DNA of 64,000 bases, from assembly GCF_004210305.1 (NCBI RefSeq), contig NZ_SCFB01000007.1, positions 1-64,000 of the forward strand, given 5' to 3'. Below the pieces are notes generated by a model. The model was not told where the DNA came from, made no database searches, and saw nothing but the letters and a program-made list of their open reading frames with translations. The position numbers and the translations under genes were made by a program. This DNA is from Candidatus Finniella inopinata (lineage in GTDB: Bacteria; Pseudomonadota; Alphaproteobacteria; Paracaedibacterales; CAIULA01). Each line of letters begins with the position of its first letter. Position 1 is the first letter of the stretch. Positions 47,031 through 56,454 of this stretch are shown here, in pieces.

Positions 47031-48403
47031 CGTTTGCTACCAACTTCTTGATATTTGCCAATCGTGACAAAGGCTAATTCATGGGGTTTAATTTGTTCCG
47101 TGATGACGCGATTGATCTCTTCAACCGTTAGATTTTGAATGCGAAGGTTGCGTTGGTTAAGGTCATGCAGACTTAGCTGACGTTGTCGGTACCATAACAA
47201 TACAGAAACAATCTCAAGGGTTGATCCAAAGTTCAAGGCATACGCCCCTATAGCGTTCTTTTTATGGAAATCCAATTCTTCCTGGGTAACGCCCCCGGCA
47301 ACCAACTTGTCCCACTCTTTTTTGATAATTTGAATGGTCTCAGCAACAGTCTCGGTCTTTGTAGCCGTGATACCCGTCAACACATCATTTAAATCATTAT
47401 TGGAAAGATTTGTTGCGCAGAAATAAGCCAGGCCCCGTTTTTCACGGACTTCATGCCAAAGGCGTGATTCAAAGGCGTTGCTTAAAATGCGATTAATCAT
47501 AAAAAAGGCATAGAAATCAGGGTGATTGACGCTTACACCCTTTTGCAGGAAATAGATAACCGTTTGAGGGATATCCATCTCTACATTAAGGTTGCCCCCA
47601 AGATTTTGATAAGGAAGGCGATCAGGAGTGGTTTGTTTGATTTGGTTGCTGAGGCTGGAGACAAAGGGATCAACCAAATCGCTTAAATCGCCTGATGAAA
47701 TATCACCAGCCGCCACAATTTGCACAGTAGACTGGGTCAAATGACCCGCCATATAGTCGCGCAGGTGATGCGCTGTGATGGTTGGAATGTTTTTGATGCA
47801 TTCGGCCGTTCTGGGGTTATAAGGGTGGACATCACCCAAAACAAATCCGTGCAAAGCCTCCAGGCCAACAGGCTTGGGGTCGTTCAAAGATTGTTCTAAA
47901 CTGGCGCCGACTTGCTGTTTGACGCGCTTCATATCTTCATCTTCAAAGCGTGGAGCCGTCATCATAAGCTGCACCAACTGAAAGGCTTCTTTTACGTTTT
48001 CCTTTATGGTGCGGAAGGTGATCACTAGATTGTCATGGTTGGCTGAGATTCCAAGCTGAATATTCTTTTCAAGCAATCGCGTTTTAAAAGCCTGTGAATT
48101 ATAAGGCCCCGCCCCTTCATCCAAGACAGACGTCAATAAATCAGTTAAACCTGGGCTTTGAAAAGCTGCCCTGCGTCCTGCCCCCAAAAAGACAATGCCA
48201 ATACTGACAACAGGCGTATCAGAAGGCGCCAACCAAACAGAATGACCCTCGGGCGTTGTGACTTCTTTTATGGTCGGGGAAGCTTCAGTCATAGAATGGT
48301 TTTTCTCCGTTAACGAATGTTTGGATGAAGCTTGCGTGAAAAAGGTGAAGTAGGCCGCAGCCCCCCCCATAACAATTAACGTTAAAATCAAAAATTTACG
48401 CAT
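47027..48403 (-). CDS. M16-family peptidase homologue, non-catalytic subunit
   Basis: 458 aa with an N-terminal membrane or signal helix (FLILTLIVMGGAAAYFTFF). It has the M16 fold but no zinc motif: the HxxEH position reads GLTDLLTSVLDEG. The C-terminal Arg/Tyr substrate-binding segment REKRGLAYF is kept, as expected for the inactive half of a paired M16 enzyme. It lies between the lipoprotein gene and the catalytic subunit in the lspA operon. Confidence 0.9.
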   Translation of the reverse strand: MRKFLILTLIVMGGAAAYFTFFTQASSKHSLTEKNHSMTEASPTIKEVTTPEGHSVWLAPSDTPVVSIGIVFLGAGRRAAFQSPGLTDLLTSVLDEGAGPYNSQAFKTRLLEKNIQLGISANHDNLVITFRTIKENVKEAFQLVQLMMTAPRFEDEDMKRVKQQVGASLEQSLNDPKPVGLEALHGFVLGDVHPYNPRTAECIKNIPTITAHHLRDYMAGHLTQSTVQIVAAGDISSGDLSDLVDPFVSSLSNQIKQTTPDRLPYQNLGGNLNVEMDIPQTVIYFLQKGVSVNHPDFYAFFMINRILSNAFESRLWHEVREKRGLAYFCATNLSNNDLNDVLTGITATKTETVAETIQIIKKEWDKLVAGGVTQEELDFHKKNAIGAYALNFGSTLEIVSVLLWYRQRQLSLHDLNQRNLRIQNLTVEEINRVITEQIKPHELAFVTIGKYQEVGSKR

Positions 48404-48406
48404 GGT

Positions 48407-48901
48407 TTATGAAACTTTTTTGTTATCTTCCCCACCAGGGACAGGTTTATTTTCTAAAGTTGTGGCGTTTTTCTTAATTTCAGCAAGTTTGGCTTCCAAA
48501 GTTGATTTGGGCTCAGATGCTGCTTCTTTATTAACTTCCTCACGAATGTTGGGGTCCACACTTTTACCAGCTGCTGCTTGATTCACAAGACCTTGAGCAT
48601 TATTGTCCGTGCTGACGACCTTGGCAGGAGCCGCCTTGCCCATCAAAGCCACTTCTGCTTTTTGAGTGGCGACATTAACGGGTTGAACCGACGTCGCGGG
48701 AGTATTCTCTGAAGGGGGCCTTAGACTGTAATCCTTTGGCATGCTTAACGGAGGATTCTCTGAAATTTGAAATTCATCAGGTTGATAGTGATCAAGCCCT
48801 AACGTATTACGCATCGTGTCACAGCCAGACAACGCCAGCAGTCCCATAAGGGGTAATGTTAAAATTATATTTCGTGATTTTAAAAACTTTTGCATGGTCA
48901 T
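48407..48901 (-). CDS. DUF3035-type lipoprotein
   Basis: 164 aa. The lipobox LALSGC gives acylation at the Cys near residue 27. The following LGLDHYQPDEFQISENPPLS and YSLRPPSE match the pattern seen in DUF3035 proteins of alphaproteobacteria. The rest is low-complexity. Its ATG (48899-48901) overlaps the lspA stop as ATGA; a second ATG two codons later is possible. Its neighbour lspA encodes the peptidase that would process it. Confidence 0.85.
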   Translation of the reverse strand: MTMQKFLKSRNIILTLPLMGLLALSGCDTMRNTLGLDHYQPDEFQISENPPLSMPKDYSLRPPSENTPATSVQPVNVATQKAEVALMGKAAPAKVVSTDNNAQGLVNQAAAGKSVDPNIREEVNKEAASEPKSTLEAKLAEIKKNATTLENKPVPGGEDNKKVS

Positions 48902-49395
48902 GTTTCAACGTTGCCTTTCGATTTGCCCCAACACTGCCATGATTGCCAGGCAAAAATCAAGACAACTCCCACAACGATGCAGCTATCAGCCACGTTAAAG
49001 GCCGGCCAATAATATTGATGAATATGGAATTCAAGGAAATCGACCACAGAACCATGGCAGAAGCGATCAATCAAGTTTCCTAAAGCCCCCCCTAAAATCA
49101 AAGCATAACTGGCTGCTTCTAGCCGTTTTACCGCTGTCCAAAGTTGGTATGATAACCAAAAGGTCAACGCGATGATGAACCCAATCAATATAAATTTGGC
49201 AAGCCATGTGTAAGCGGGGAACAATCCAAAACTGATGCCCCGATTTTGCCTAAAAACCAAATTGAACCAGGGTGAATAGGGAATGACTTGCCCCACGGAC
49301 ATGTTTTGGGTGATGAGAATTTTGGTCAGTTGATCAAAAAACAGCACGACCCCAACAATGGCCGCGCTGCTTGATCTGAAATTAAAAAGGGTCAT
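48898..49395 (-). CDS. lspA: Lipoprotein signal peptidase
   Basis: 165-aa inner-membrane aspartyl protease that removes signal peptides from prolipoproteins. Four membrane segments. Conserved blocks: DQLTK (21-25), NRGISFG (51-57), GNLIDRFCHGSVVDF with catalytic D119, and FNVADS with D137. First of a compact run lspA, lipoprotein, M16, M16 with 4-bp or 3-bp junctions. Confidence 0.95.
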   Translation of the reverse strand: MTLFNFRSSSAAIVGVVLFFDQLTKILITQNMSVGQVIPYSPWFNLVFRQNRGISFGLFPAYTWLAKFILIGFIIALTFWLSYQLWTAVKRLEAASYALILGGALGNLIDRFCHGSVVDFLEFHIHQYYWPAFNVADSCIVVGVVLIFAWQSWQCWGKSKGNVET

Positions 49396-49398
49396 TTA

Positions 49399-49878
49399 TT
49401 AAACAGTTGGTTTCTTTTTTACCGGTGCCTTTTTAGGGGCTGCTTCTTTTTTAAGGACTGGCTCTTTTTTGGGAGCTGTTTTCTTAATTGGGGCTGCTTT
49501 TGGAGCTTCGGCTTTTGCAACTTCCTTTACCACCTCTTTGGCTGGCTTTTCTTTTGGCTCAGCCGATGCTGCAGCCTTTGGTTGATGCATGTCGGCAGCA
49601 AAAGGCTTTTTCAAAAGTTTTTTGACCTGCTGCTCTTCCCATTCCGGTTTTAAAAAGGGAAGAAAGTCTTCCAATTGTTTGCTAGAGCCCATGGCGAAGC
49701 CTTGTAAAAGCGTGGCAGCTCCAAAGCCAACAAGCACCCAAATGGGCCAAAATCCCGAGCCCCCAAAACTTAGCCATAATAGAATGCATAACGCCCAAAC
49801 GATGGCGTAAATGATGACATTCGTATAAAGCCCCTTTAAATCCTGTACATATTTACGAGCGGTTTTTTCCATATCCAT
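49399..49878 (-). CDS. 2TM-domain protein with Lys/Ala/Pro-rich tail
   Basis: 159 aa. Two membrane helices (VIIYAIVWALCILLWLSF; WVLVGFGAATLLQGFAMG) in the first 65 residues match the 2TM domain layout. The C-terminal 70 residues are a repetitive Lys/Ala/Pro/Glu tail (KKTAPKKEPVLKKEAAPKK) like those of histone H1-like or nucleic-acid-binding proteins. It lies 3 bp before lspA in the same operon. Role unknown. Confidence 0.65.
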   Translation of the reverse strand: MDMEKTARKYVQDLKGLYTNVIIYAIVWALCILLWLSFGGSGFWPIWVLVGFGAATLLQGFAMGSSKQLEDFLPFLKPEWEEQQVKKLLKKPFAADMHQPKAAASAEPKEKPAKEVVKEVAKAEAPKAAPIKKTAPKKEPVLKKEAAPKKAPVKKKPTV

Positions 49879-50001
49879 GATTAAGATTTCTTCTTTGAAA
49901 CAAAACTATGTACAATTTTAGCAGTCATTTTGAAGAATTCCTAATAATAAATATTTATATCCTTCAAAGAAATTTTAACCATTTCTTCCGATTTTCTAAG
50001 G

Positions 50002-50160
50002 TTAGAATTCACCAAAAGCCCCCAAGGCTTTCAGCAACACATCAGGGGTTAACAATGCGGGCAACAAAACCGGTTTCCTGTCTTTTCCATACAGAACATA
50101 CAGCGGAATGCTGTTACGCCCATATTCAGCCAGGGTTTGGGTGATCACAGGGTCATGCTT
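50002..50160 (-). pseudogene. Relic of a second dsbD 3' end
   Basis: 53 codons reading HDPVITQTLAEYGRNSIPLY, then VLYGKDRKPVLLPALLTPDV, ending in GAFGEF and its own stop. It matches the last 51 residues of the dsbD gene at 51340 at about 44 positions, and many nucleotide differences are silent. Same orientation as dsbD. The secreted-protein gene at 50257-51273 lies between the relic and the intact gene. Confidence 0.85.
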
Positions 50161-50256
50161 TTTTTATAGTATAATCTTTTTTTATTTGTTTTTTTACATC
50201 TTACATTATATCTGAGTGGTACAGGCCCAGTTATAAAATCAATCAAGAGGATTATA

Positions 50257-51273
50257 ATGAAGAGATTTTTATTAAATGCGGCAACAGTCGTGATGCTAGC
50301 GGCAAGTGGACTTCAAGACATGGTCATAGCTTCAGCGGCATTCACTGATAGCCCGGGTAATGGCAAGTCGTCTGGAAAGTCAAATACCTCACAGGTTTTG
50401 CGTGAACGGGGTGATACCAAAGGGATTTTGCATCAAGAGGATTTTGTTCCAATGAAGGGCCTCCAACCTCGTGAAATTTGGGGACAATTGAAGGACCTCC
50501 AACCTTGTGTCAAATCTTTTCTTGATAAACGTGCTGTCCTAGATGAGCAAATACAGCTGGTAACAAAGACAGGAAAAGAAAGAGAAAAAGCGCATAGTCT
50601 CAATAAAATAACGGACCTTGTACAGCAGCTGGCAAATCTAGAAGCAAAGGTCGCTGAAGCAGAGGTCGCCCACGAACGATCTTGGAATGCCCTAATGGCC
50701 CATTACCAGAACTCAAGCGACGAGCAAAGAAGGTTATGGAAGAATTTTGAGACAGCCGTAAAACGAATTTACCACACGGGGGACGTGCCGCGACATTCGG
50801 AGATACTGAAAGCGCGTGAGGAACTAAAAGTATATGAAGAGAAAAATTCTCATGCGGAAGCCATGACTTTAGTGGATTCCTTCCTCAAAGCCGATAGTGG
50901 ATTACCGAACCTTGTGCGGGGAAGGCGTCGTCTTAATTCATTAAAAGATCTTTATGAACATTATGAGGATGGGGCCAGGCCTTATATCTTGCAGAGACTC
51001 CTGAAACAAGACTCTGAACTGGAGCAAATGGGCCGTGATAGGCTATCATCAGCAGAGTTATTGTGTCAACAAAGGCTGGAGGCACACTTGACTTTTAGGA
51101 AAGGAATGGAAAGAGATTATCCAGAAGTTGTCAGGGCCTTAGTAAGTTTATATGTGAGGCCTTGGCCCTTAGAAACATATGACGACTTTTTCAGTACTTT
51201 TCCAAGTGAAGCGATAGCCGCCACTGACTTTGATCAGCAACAGCGGGCTCCTGGAGGGGCTGCGTTTTCTTAG
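50257..51273 (+). CDS. Secreted coiled-coil protein of unknown function
   Basis: 338 aa. The ATG at 50257 follows AAGAGG. A signal peptide (LLNAATVVMLAASGLQDMVIASA) leads into a Gly/Ser/Lys-rich stretch and then LQPREIWGQLKDLQPCVKSF. A coiled coil covers about residues 95-150 (LVQQLANLEAKVAEAEVAHE) and more helices follow. No known domain recognised. It lies between dsbD and a relic of the dsbD 3' end, and is convergent with dsbD. The location suggests acquisition as a module. Confidence 0.6.
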   Translation: MKRFLLNAATVVMLAASGLQDMVIASAAFTDSPGNGKSSGKSNTSQVLRERGDTKGILHQEDFVPMKGLQPREIWGQLKDLQPCVKSFLDKRAVLDEQIQLVTKTGKEREKAHSLNKITDLVQQLANLEAKVAEAEVAHERSWNALMAHYQNSSDEQRRLWKNFETAVKRIYHTGDVPRHSEILKAREELKVYEEKNSHAEAMTLVDSFLKADSGLPNLVRGRRRLNSLKDLYEHYEDGARPYILQRLLKQDSELEQMGRDRLSSAELLCQQRLEAHLTFRKGMERDYPEVVRALVSLYVRPWPLETYDDFFSTFPSEAIAATDFDQQQRAPGGAAFS

Positions 51274-51339
51274 TCCGGACGCAATGGACTAATCCAGGGC
51301 GGTGATCAATCATTTGATGATGTCGTCATCGCCGCCCTT

Positions 51340-53079
51340 TTATTCGCTCAAAGACCCTAAAGCTTTCAGGAAAACATCGGGCGTTAACAACGCGGGCAAT
51401 AAAATTGGCTTTCTGTCTTTTCCATACAAAACATACAGCGGAATGCTGTTGCGCCCATATTCAGCCAGGGCTTGGGTGATCACAGGGTCATGTTGAGTCC
51501 AATCCGCGCGCAAGGTGACAACGCCATGTTTTTTAAGGGCTTTGGCGACGCTTGGGTGATTCAGGGTTGTTTTCTTGTTCACTTGGCATGTCAAACACCA
51601 AATGGCTGTGAAATCAATCAACACAGGCTGATGATTTTGAAGGGCTTGGTTTAGTCGCTCCGCGCTGTAGGGCTGCCAGTGGATCTGAATTGCTTTAGAG
51701 GCTGAGGGGGCAAGCGTCATGACCATGCCCGTTACAGACGTCCCCAGCAACAGGCCCCCCACCAGACGTCCGACGACCCGCACACCCAACGGCCTATAAG
51801 GTACAACCCAACGACCCCAAACCCATGTCCCCAGGCTCATCGTCAGCAATGTGCCCGTGACGGCCAATAAGGTATCCAGATCTTTTTGGTGACCAATAAT
51901 CCACAACAACCACAAGACAGTGGCCGCCAGGGCGAATCCCAATCCGTGCTTCAGGCTTTCCATCCAAGCCCCTGGTTTGGGGAAAAGGCGTGCCAGGGAA
52001 GGCCATAAACAAATCAGCAAAAAGGGCAAAGCCATCCCAAAGCCCAGCCCACTAAAAATAACCAATGCCACCGGCCATGAACGGGTCAAGGCAACCCCCA
52101 AAGCTGTTCCCATAAAAGGGGCTGTACAAGGCGAGGCCACGACGCACGCCAAAACACCATTCGCAAAGGTGGCGAACAAACTGTGGTGATAGGTTGACCG
52201 CAAACGGGTGAAAACCAATCCTATCTCAAACACCCCCCACAGGTTTAAAGCCATCACCCAAAACAAACAGGCTAAACAACCGACGAATAAAGAGGATTGC
52301 AGCTGGAACCCCCACCCCATCTCTTGCCCTGCCGCTCTTAATGCTATTAAAAATCCCGCTAAACTTAAGAAACTGATCATAACGCCAGCGGTAAAGGCCC
52401 ACCCGTGCGCTTTTAAAGAAAGACTGTTTTGTTGAGGCTTTAAAAGGTCGAGAACTTTTAACGATAAAACCGGTAAGACGCAGGGCATCAGGTTCAATAA
52501 AAGGCCACCTAAGAATGCCAGGAAAAAGGCAAATAACCAATCGTCGTCTGGATTTAAATCAGTATCTTGGTTGGCGATTAGCTCTAGCCAATTGTTCAAT
52601 TCATCGGCTTCTGCCAAAGAGGCGGGATTGTTTAAATCAAGGGTTAATGTGGCCTGGTCGGGTTTGCAAACATCCTGACAGGCGACCCAACTGACGGTGG
52701 ATTTAAGGATTGAATCTGACGCGAGAAGCGGCTTTTCCAGAACCATCTTTGCCAACACCCAAAAACTTTGGTCAAATATGGAGCTAAGATCTTTTTTGAC
52801 AGATGGGGGCCACCTCACCTCTTGCACGATAAGGCCCGCTGGTACTACCCAATCCAAGGTGATCGATGAATTGGTTTTCAATCCATCAGGCGCATAGACT
52901 TGCCAACCCGGTTCCACCGTGAACTTTAACGCAACCCAAAAGGGCGTTCCAACCGCTGGCTTCGCTGTTGAACTTGCCAGCTCAACTTTTACCGGCGAAG
53001 CATCAGGCAAACTGTTGGCGCTGAGATTCATTAAAATGATAAGGCTTAGGAAAAAGAAAATAAGCGTTTGTTTTTTCAT
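51340..53079 (-). CDS. dsbD: Thiol:disulfide interchange protein DsbD-like
   Basis: 579 aa from the ATG at 53077-53079. It carries electrons from cytoplasmic thioredoxin across the inner membrane to periplasmic oxidoreductases. The N-terminal periplasmic domain has a Cys pair (C134, C138 in ACQDVCKP). The membrane domain of about eight helices has redox Cys C200 (NLMPCVLPVLSLK) and C318 (ASPCTAPFMG). The C-terminal thioredoxin-like domain has C495-L-T-C498 (DFTAIWCLTCQ). A longer frame upstream overlaps the divergent permease and is not used. The numerous Cys-containing secreted proteins here would need such a system. Its 3' end is duplicated at 50002-50160. Confidence 0.93.
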   Translation of the reverse strand: MKKQTLIFFFLSLIILMNLSANSLPDASPVKVELASSTAKPAVGTPFWVALKFTVEPGWQVYAPDGLKTNSSITLDWVVPAGLIVQEVRWPPSVKKDLSSIFDQSFWVLAKMVLEKPLLASDSILKSTVSWVACQDVCKPDQATLTLDLNNPASLAEADELNNWLELIANQDTDLNPDDDWLFAFFLAFLGGLLLNLMPCVLPVLSLKVLDLLKPQQNSLSLKAHGWAFTAGVMISFLSLAGFLIALRAAGQEMGWGFQLQSSLFVGCLACLFWVMALNLWGVFEIGLVFTRLRSTYHHSLFATFANGVLACVVASPCTAPFMGTALGVALTRSWPVALVIFSGLGFGMALPFLLICLWPSLARLFPKPGAWMESLKHGLGFALAATVLWLLWIIGHQKDLDTLLAVTGTLLTMSLGTWVWGRWVVPYRPLGVRVVGRLVGGLLLGTSVTGMVMTLAPSASKAIQIHWQPYSAERLNQALQNHQPVLIDFTAIWCLTCQVNKKTTLNHPSVAKALKKHGVVTLRADWTQHDPVITQALAEYGRNSIPLYVLYGKDRKPILLPALLTPDVFLKALGSLSE

Positions 53080-53152
53080 AACCCATGTGGCACGTTTCAA
53101 ATCATCTGCCTTCAGCTTAACCCTTTGTCGCCGACGTTTTAAAGGAGTTTTT

Positions 53153-54355
53153 ATGAGTACCTTGTCCCGCAGCCGCGTCACGGGCGCCTTGCTTATTGTG
53201 GCGGGAACAACGATTGGGGCCGCCATGTTAGCGTTGCCAATGACATCCATCCAGATCGGGTTTTTTAACACTGTGTGGCTGTTAACAGGTATGTGGGTCC
53301 TGATGGCCTTTACCGCCTTGGTGACATTGGAAATCAATTTAAGGATGGCAGGGAAAGGCCCCGTTCAAGGAACCAGTGTAGCGGGCCTGGCTTACAATGC
53401 CTTTGGCCGAGGGGGACAAGTTGTTGCCAAAGCCAGTTTGTTGTTATTGTTTTATGCCCTGTTGGCGGCCTACATCACGGGCAGCAGTTCGCTTGTAAAA
53501 GATGGGTTTCGGGCGGTCGGCCTTCATTGCCCCTTCAGCCTAGCAGCCATCATCTATACCCTTTGTTTGGGGTGGGCCATTAATTCTTGCGTACGCATGG
53601 TTGATTACGCCAATCGCTTTTTCTTTACCATCAAGATGATCGTTTTCGTCGGCATGATTGTTTTTCTGATGCCGTATGTTCGCTTAGAAAACTTGACGTA
53701 TCACCACGGAAGCCTGTCAGCTTTAAGCATTGCGGCTCCTATATTTTTCACCTCTTTCGGGTTTCATGGCAGCATTCCAACCCTGATCAATTACGTAGGG
53801 CCGCATCCCCGCCAGTTGCGGTTTGTGATTATACTGGGCAGTTTATTCCCCTTAATTGTTTATTTGCTTTGGCAGATGGCGACGTTGGGGATTTTACCAC
53901 CCTCGCAGGCTGCTGCGATTGCCCAAACTGATGTCGCTGGATTTGTGCATCATTTAAATGCAGTAACCAACAATCCTTTGTTGGGGGGGATGATGACTTT
54001 GTTCACCTTTTTGGCGATTACAACGTCGTTCTTAGGGGTGGCCATTGGCCTGTTTGATGCCCTAGCAGAAGGGCTGTCTTTGCCCACAACCACGCAACTT
54101 GAGCGTTTAAAAATTTCGCTATTAACGTTCCTACCCCCTCTGTTTTTTGCCTTATTTTACCATGATGGATTTATTATTGCCTTGGGCTATGCTGCGATTG
54201 CGCTTAGCATTTTGGCTGTTCTTATACCAACGGCAGTGGCATTAAAGTGGAGAAGAAGCCAACCGGCCTTTTCTTATCAGGTGAGTGGTGGAAATATTGC
54301 TTTGATTATGGCTTTGATCGTGGGCCTTTTGATTATTATGTTTAAGGTTTTGTAA
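53153..54355 (+). CDS. Aromatic amino acid permease (HAAAP family, TyrP/Mtr-like)
   Basis: 400 aa from the ATG at 53153, with AAAGGAG 7 nt upstream. About 11 membrane segments. The opening GALLIVAGTTIGAAMLALPM and the central FTSFGFHGSIPTLINYVG are signatures of the tyrosine/tryptophan permease family. Likely imports Tyr or Trp from the host cytoplasm. The last codons (GLLIIMFKVL, stop) are repeated at 56263-56313 and 57801-57848, after accessory genes. Confidence 0.92.
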   Translation: MSTLSRSRVTGALLIVAGTTIGAAMLALPMTSIQIGFFNTVWLLTGMWVLMAFTALVTLEINLRMAGKGPVQGTSVAGLAYNAFGRGGQVVAKASLLLLFYALLAAYITGSSSLVKDGFRAVGLHCPFSLAAIIYTLCLGWAINSCVRMVDYANRFFFTIKMIVFVGMIVFLMPYVRLENLTYHHGSLSALSIAAPIFFTSFGFHGSIPTLINYVGPHPRQLRFVIILGSLFPLIVYLLWQMATLGILPPSQAAAIAQTDVAGFVHHLNAVTNNPLLGGMMTLFTFLAITTSFLGVAIGLFDALAEGLSLPTTTQLERLKISLLTFLPPLFFALFYHDGFIIALGYAAIALSILAVLIPTAVALKWRRSQPAFSYQVSGGNIALIMALIVGLLIIMFKVL

Positions 54356-54495
54356 GCTTATACATAATTATTTCTCTTGAATGTTAAGAAACAATCCCTA
54401 TATTGGCCATATACTTCTTTCAAATGGTTTTGCGAAAAAATTCCAGTAAAATGATCTGAAAACAGTATATAAATCTCAATTTAAAGGATATGTAT
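54356..54495 (+). promoter_or_regulatory. Upstream flank duplicated in the next cassette
   Basis: This leader is nearly identical to 56314-56454: I count about five differences in about 147 bases. It ends in the shared AAAGGAT ribosome binding site. Conserved promoter elements must lie here, but I cannot place -35 and -10 with confidence. Confidence 0.6.
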
Positions 54496-56061
54496 ATGAT
54501 GAAAATTTTTTTTAAGTTATTTCTATTTTTGGGTTTCATCGGCGGTGTTAGCACGGAAAACTATTCGGCACAGATGGATGCTCCAATTTTTGATGAGCGT
54601 GGCGCGCCATCAATATCACCTTTGCAGGATAAGGATAGCGCTAGCAGTCGGCTTTTGGATGCAGTGTTTAAGTACTCACGTCCTTCCGCAAATTGCGATC
54701 CTCTTTTTAAAAATCCTGATGTCAATGTGTGGGCTAAACTTTATGCAAAAGCTACTGGAAAGTCATTCTCGACTCTTGATCTGATCGATTTATTGGACAC
54801 AACAAAAGCCGATATTTTAAATGCCTGCAGGAATGTAACAACGGCGAAAGCCGCAGGAATCTATTCCCAGATTCCAAAGCTATTCGATAACGCAATGCGA
54901 CAAATTTTTGCAGGATGCTGGGGTATTTCTGATGAACCTGCACCTGCCAGTGTTGTTGATCGTCTGAAAGGGGTTTATGGTCGTGTTGTTTCGGGGATGT
55001 TGACCAGAGAAGTGGGGGGAGCTGGTGATCTTTTTGAATCTTTAGAAAAGCAAAAACAAAATGCTTCTTCAGGTTTGAATAAAGCGCATTTCGCCGCCTT
55101 GCAAGAGTGTGCAGCCGCCGTTCTGTACAGTGTCACAGAACCAGAGGACGAAGATGTTTCCCAATTTATAGATAAATTTAAGGAAAAACACAGCATATCC
55201 CTTTCACAAGATTCCTTCAAAGAAACCCTTAAGAAAATAAGTTATGAAAACCCATACAAGGGCATTCAGTGCCGTCTTGCGTCGCGCTTTTTCAACCCCG
55301 ATGATAAAGAGACAGGTACGACTGAGCATACCCAAGATTCAATTTCAATGTATGGGACCCCAGAAGGAATCGGTAAGACTCAAACGGAGATTGAGGCTAC
55401 AATGAATTGGTATCATGGGCTTTTCATGAAATTTATAGAAGAGAATCCGAACAGTAATGGTTCTGGGTTTCCACCGCTTTTAGCTCCTCGTGAGCTAAAA
55501 GCTTTGTCTGAAGAAAACATCCAGAACATCCTGTTATACCTTCCGACCGATGACAGAGTGGAAGTCCTACATAAGTATTTTTATCTTAAGGCGTTGTCTT
55601 TGCGCCCATATATCAATTTAAGAGCACTTAATAAAGCAGTATTTAAAATGTTTTCGGGTTTAGATCCTAATAAGCCAGTCAACTATATTGTTACATGCGT
55701 TCTAAGATTATCGCGTGAACTTGGAGGAAAAGTTTCTTTTACGTCTGAACAACAGAAAGCAATGCTTGATTTGTATGAAAAAGCTTTATTGCAACATCCT
55801 AAAAAAAATGTCTTGTCGCTGTGGGTTGACTTATTGAATCCAGTATCATTTTTTTCTCCCAAAGAAGTTTTGTCAAAGCTGGAAATTGCTGTTGGGGATA
55901 TAAAACTTAAACTTCCGGGCGAAGATATTGCTTCTTTTCTGTCAAAGAGTCCAATTTACAACAGTGCGGATGCAGAAATACAAGAAAAACTTAGGGCACT
56001 GTCAACCTTTACCCATTCCACATCACATGAAATTGATGGAAAGGCTGAGGCGGCTGAATAA
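54496..56061 (+). CDS. Secreted protein, cassette paralogue A
   Basis: 521 aa from the ATG at 54496. I chose this start because AAAGGA lies 6 nt upstream and because this ATG-ATG pair, not the ATG at 54490, is conserved in the paralogue at 56455. A signal peptide (FFKLFLFLGFIGGVSTENYSA) opens it. The mature part is helical; NPDVNVWAKLYAKATGKSFS, DNAMRQIFAGCWGISDEPAP and the end DAEIQEKLRALSTF recur in paralogue B (NAWTNLYQQ, NHAIQQISQGCLG, NAETQAKLRALLT). No known domain recognised. It follows the permease in the same direction. Confidence 0.65.
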   Translation: MMKIFFKLFLFLGFIGGVSTENYSAQMDAPIFDERGAPSISPLQDKDSASSRLLDAVFKYSRPSANCDPLFKNPDVNVWAKLYAKATGKSFSTLDLIDLLDTTKADILNACRNVTTAKAAGIYSQIPKLFDNAMRQIFAGCWGISDEPAPASVVDRLKGVYGRVVSGMLTREVGGAGDLFESLEKQKQNASSGLNKAHFAALQECAAAVLYSVTEPEDEDVSQFIDKFKEKHSISLSQDSFKETLKKISYENPYKGIQCRLASRFFNPDDKETGTTEHTQDSISMYGTPEGIGKTQTEIEATMNWYHGLFMKFIEENPNSNGSGFPPLLAPRELKALSEENIQNILLYLPTDDRVEVLHKYFYLKALSLRPYINLRALNKAVFKMFSGLDPNKPVNYIVTCVLRLSRELGGKVSFTSEQQKAMLDLYEKALLQHPKKNVLSLWVDLLNPVSFFSPKEVLSKLEIAVGDIKLKLPGEDIASFLSKSPIYNSADAEIQEKLRALSTFTHSTSHEIDGKAEAAE

Positions 56062-56073
56062 CTTAGAACGAAT

Positions 56074-56089
56074 GGGGCTATTCAGCCCC
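56074..56089 (+). terminator. Terminator-like hairpin after paralogue A
   Basis: GGGGCT-ATTC-AGCCCC followed by GTTTAG. The same hairpin follows paralogue B at 57746-57761. The T-run is weak. Confidence 0.5.
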
Positions 56090-56176
56090 GTTTAGAATCA
56101 AGTGAGTAAGTGACAGCTTTCTTTGATCTTGGCGTTTTACTGTATGTGAGTGATTTCGCTTGGTAACAACGATAAC

Positions 56177-56256
56177 CCGTCATTGCGAGAAGCCCTTGCT
56201 CCACGCGGCAATCCAGGAAACACATGGATTGCCCACCCTTGCGGGGCTCGCCATGA
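56177..56256. repeat. Dispersed palindromic repeat (REP-like)
   Basis: CCGTCATTGCGAGAAGCCC ... ACATGGATTGCCCACCC ... TCGCCATGATGGG. It interrupts the sequence between paralogue A and the permease 3'-end relic; the matching interval after paralogue B lacks it. Confidence 0.5.
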
Positions 56257-56262
56257 TGGGGG

Positions 56263-56313
56263 GCCTGTTGCCCTGGTGGCCGCCCTTTTGATTATCATGT
56301 TTAAGGTTTTGTA
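56263..56313 (+). pseudogene. Relic 1 of the permease 3' end
   Basis: Reads VALVAALLIIMFKVL and a stop in the same frame as the permease end (MALIVGLLIIMFKVL, stop). The last 30 bases are nearly identical to the permease and the earlier codons differ conservatively. Confidence 0.7.
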
Positions 56314-56454
56314 AGCTTTTACATAATTATTTCTCTTGAATGTTAAGAAACAATCCCTATATTGGCCATGTACTTCTTTCAAATGGTTTTGCGAAAAAAT
56401 TCCAGCAAAATGATCTGAAAACAGTATATAAATCTCAGTTTAAAGGATGTGTAT

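Noticed and set aside
52919..53152. N-terminal extension of the permease frame
   Set aside because: It overlaps the divergent dsbD start. The ATG at 53153 has a good ribosome binding site and begins at the family's first membrane helix.
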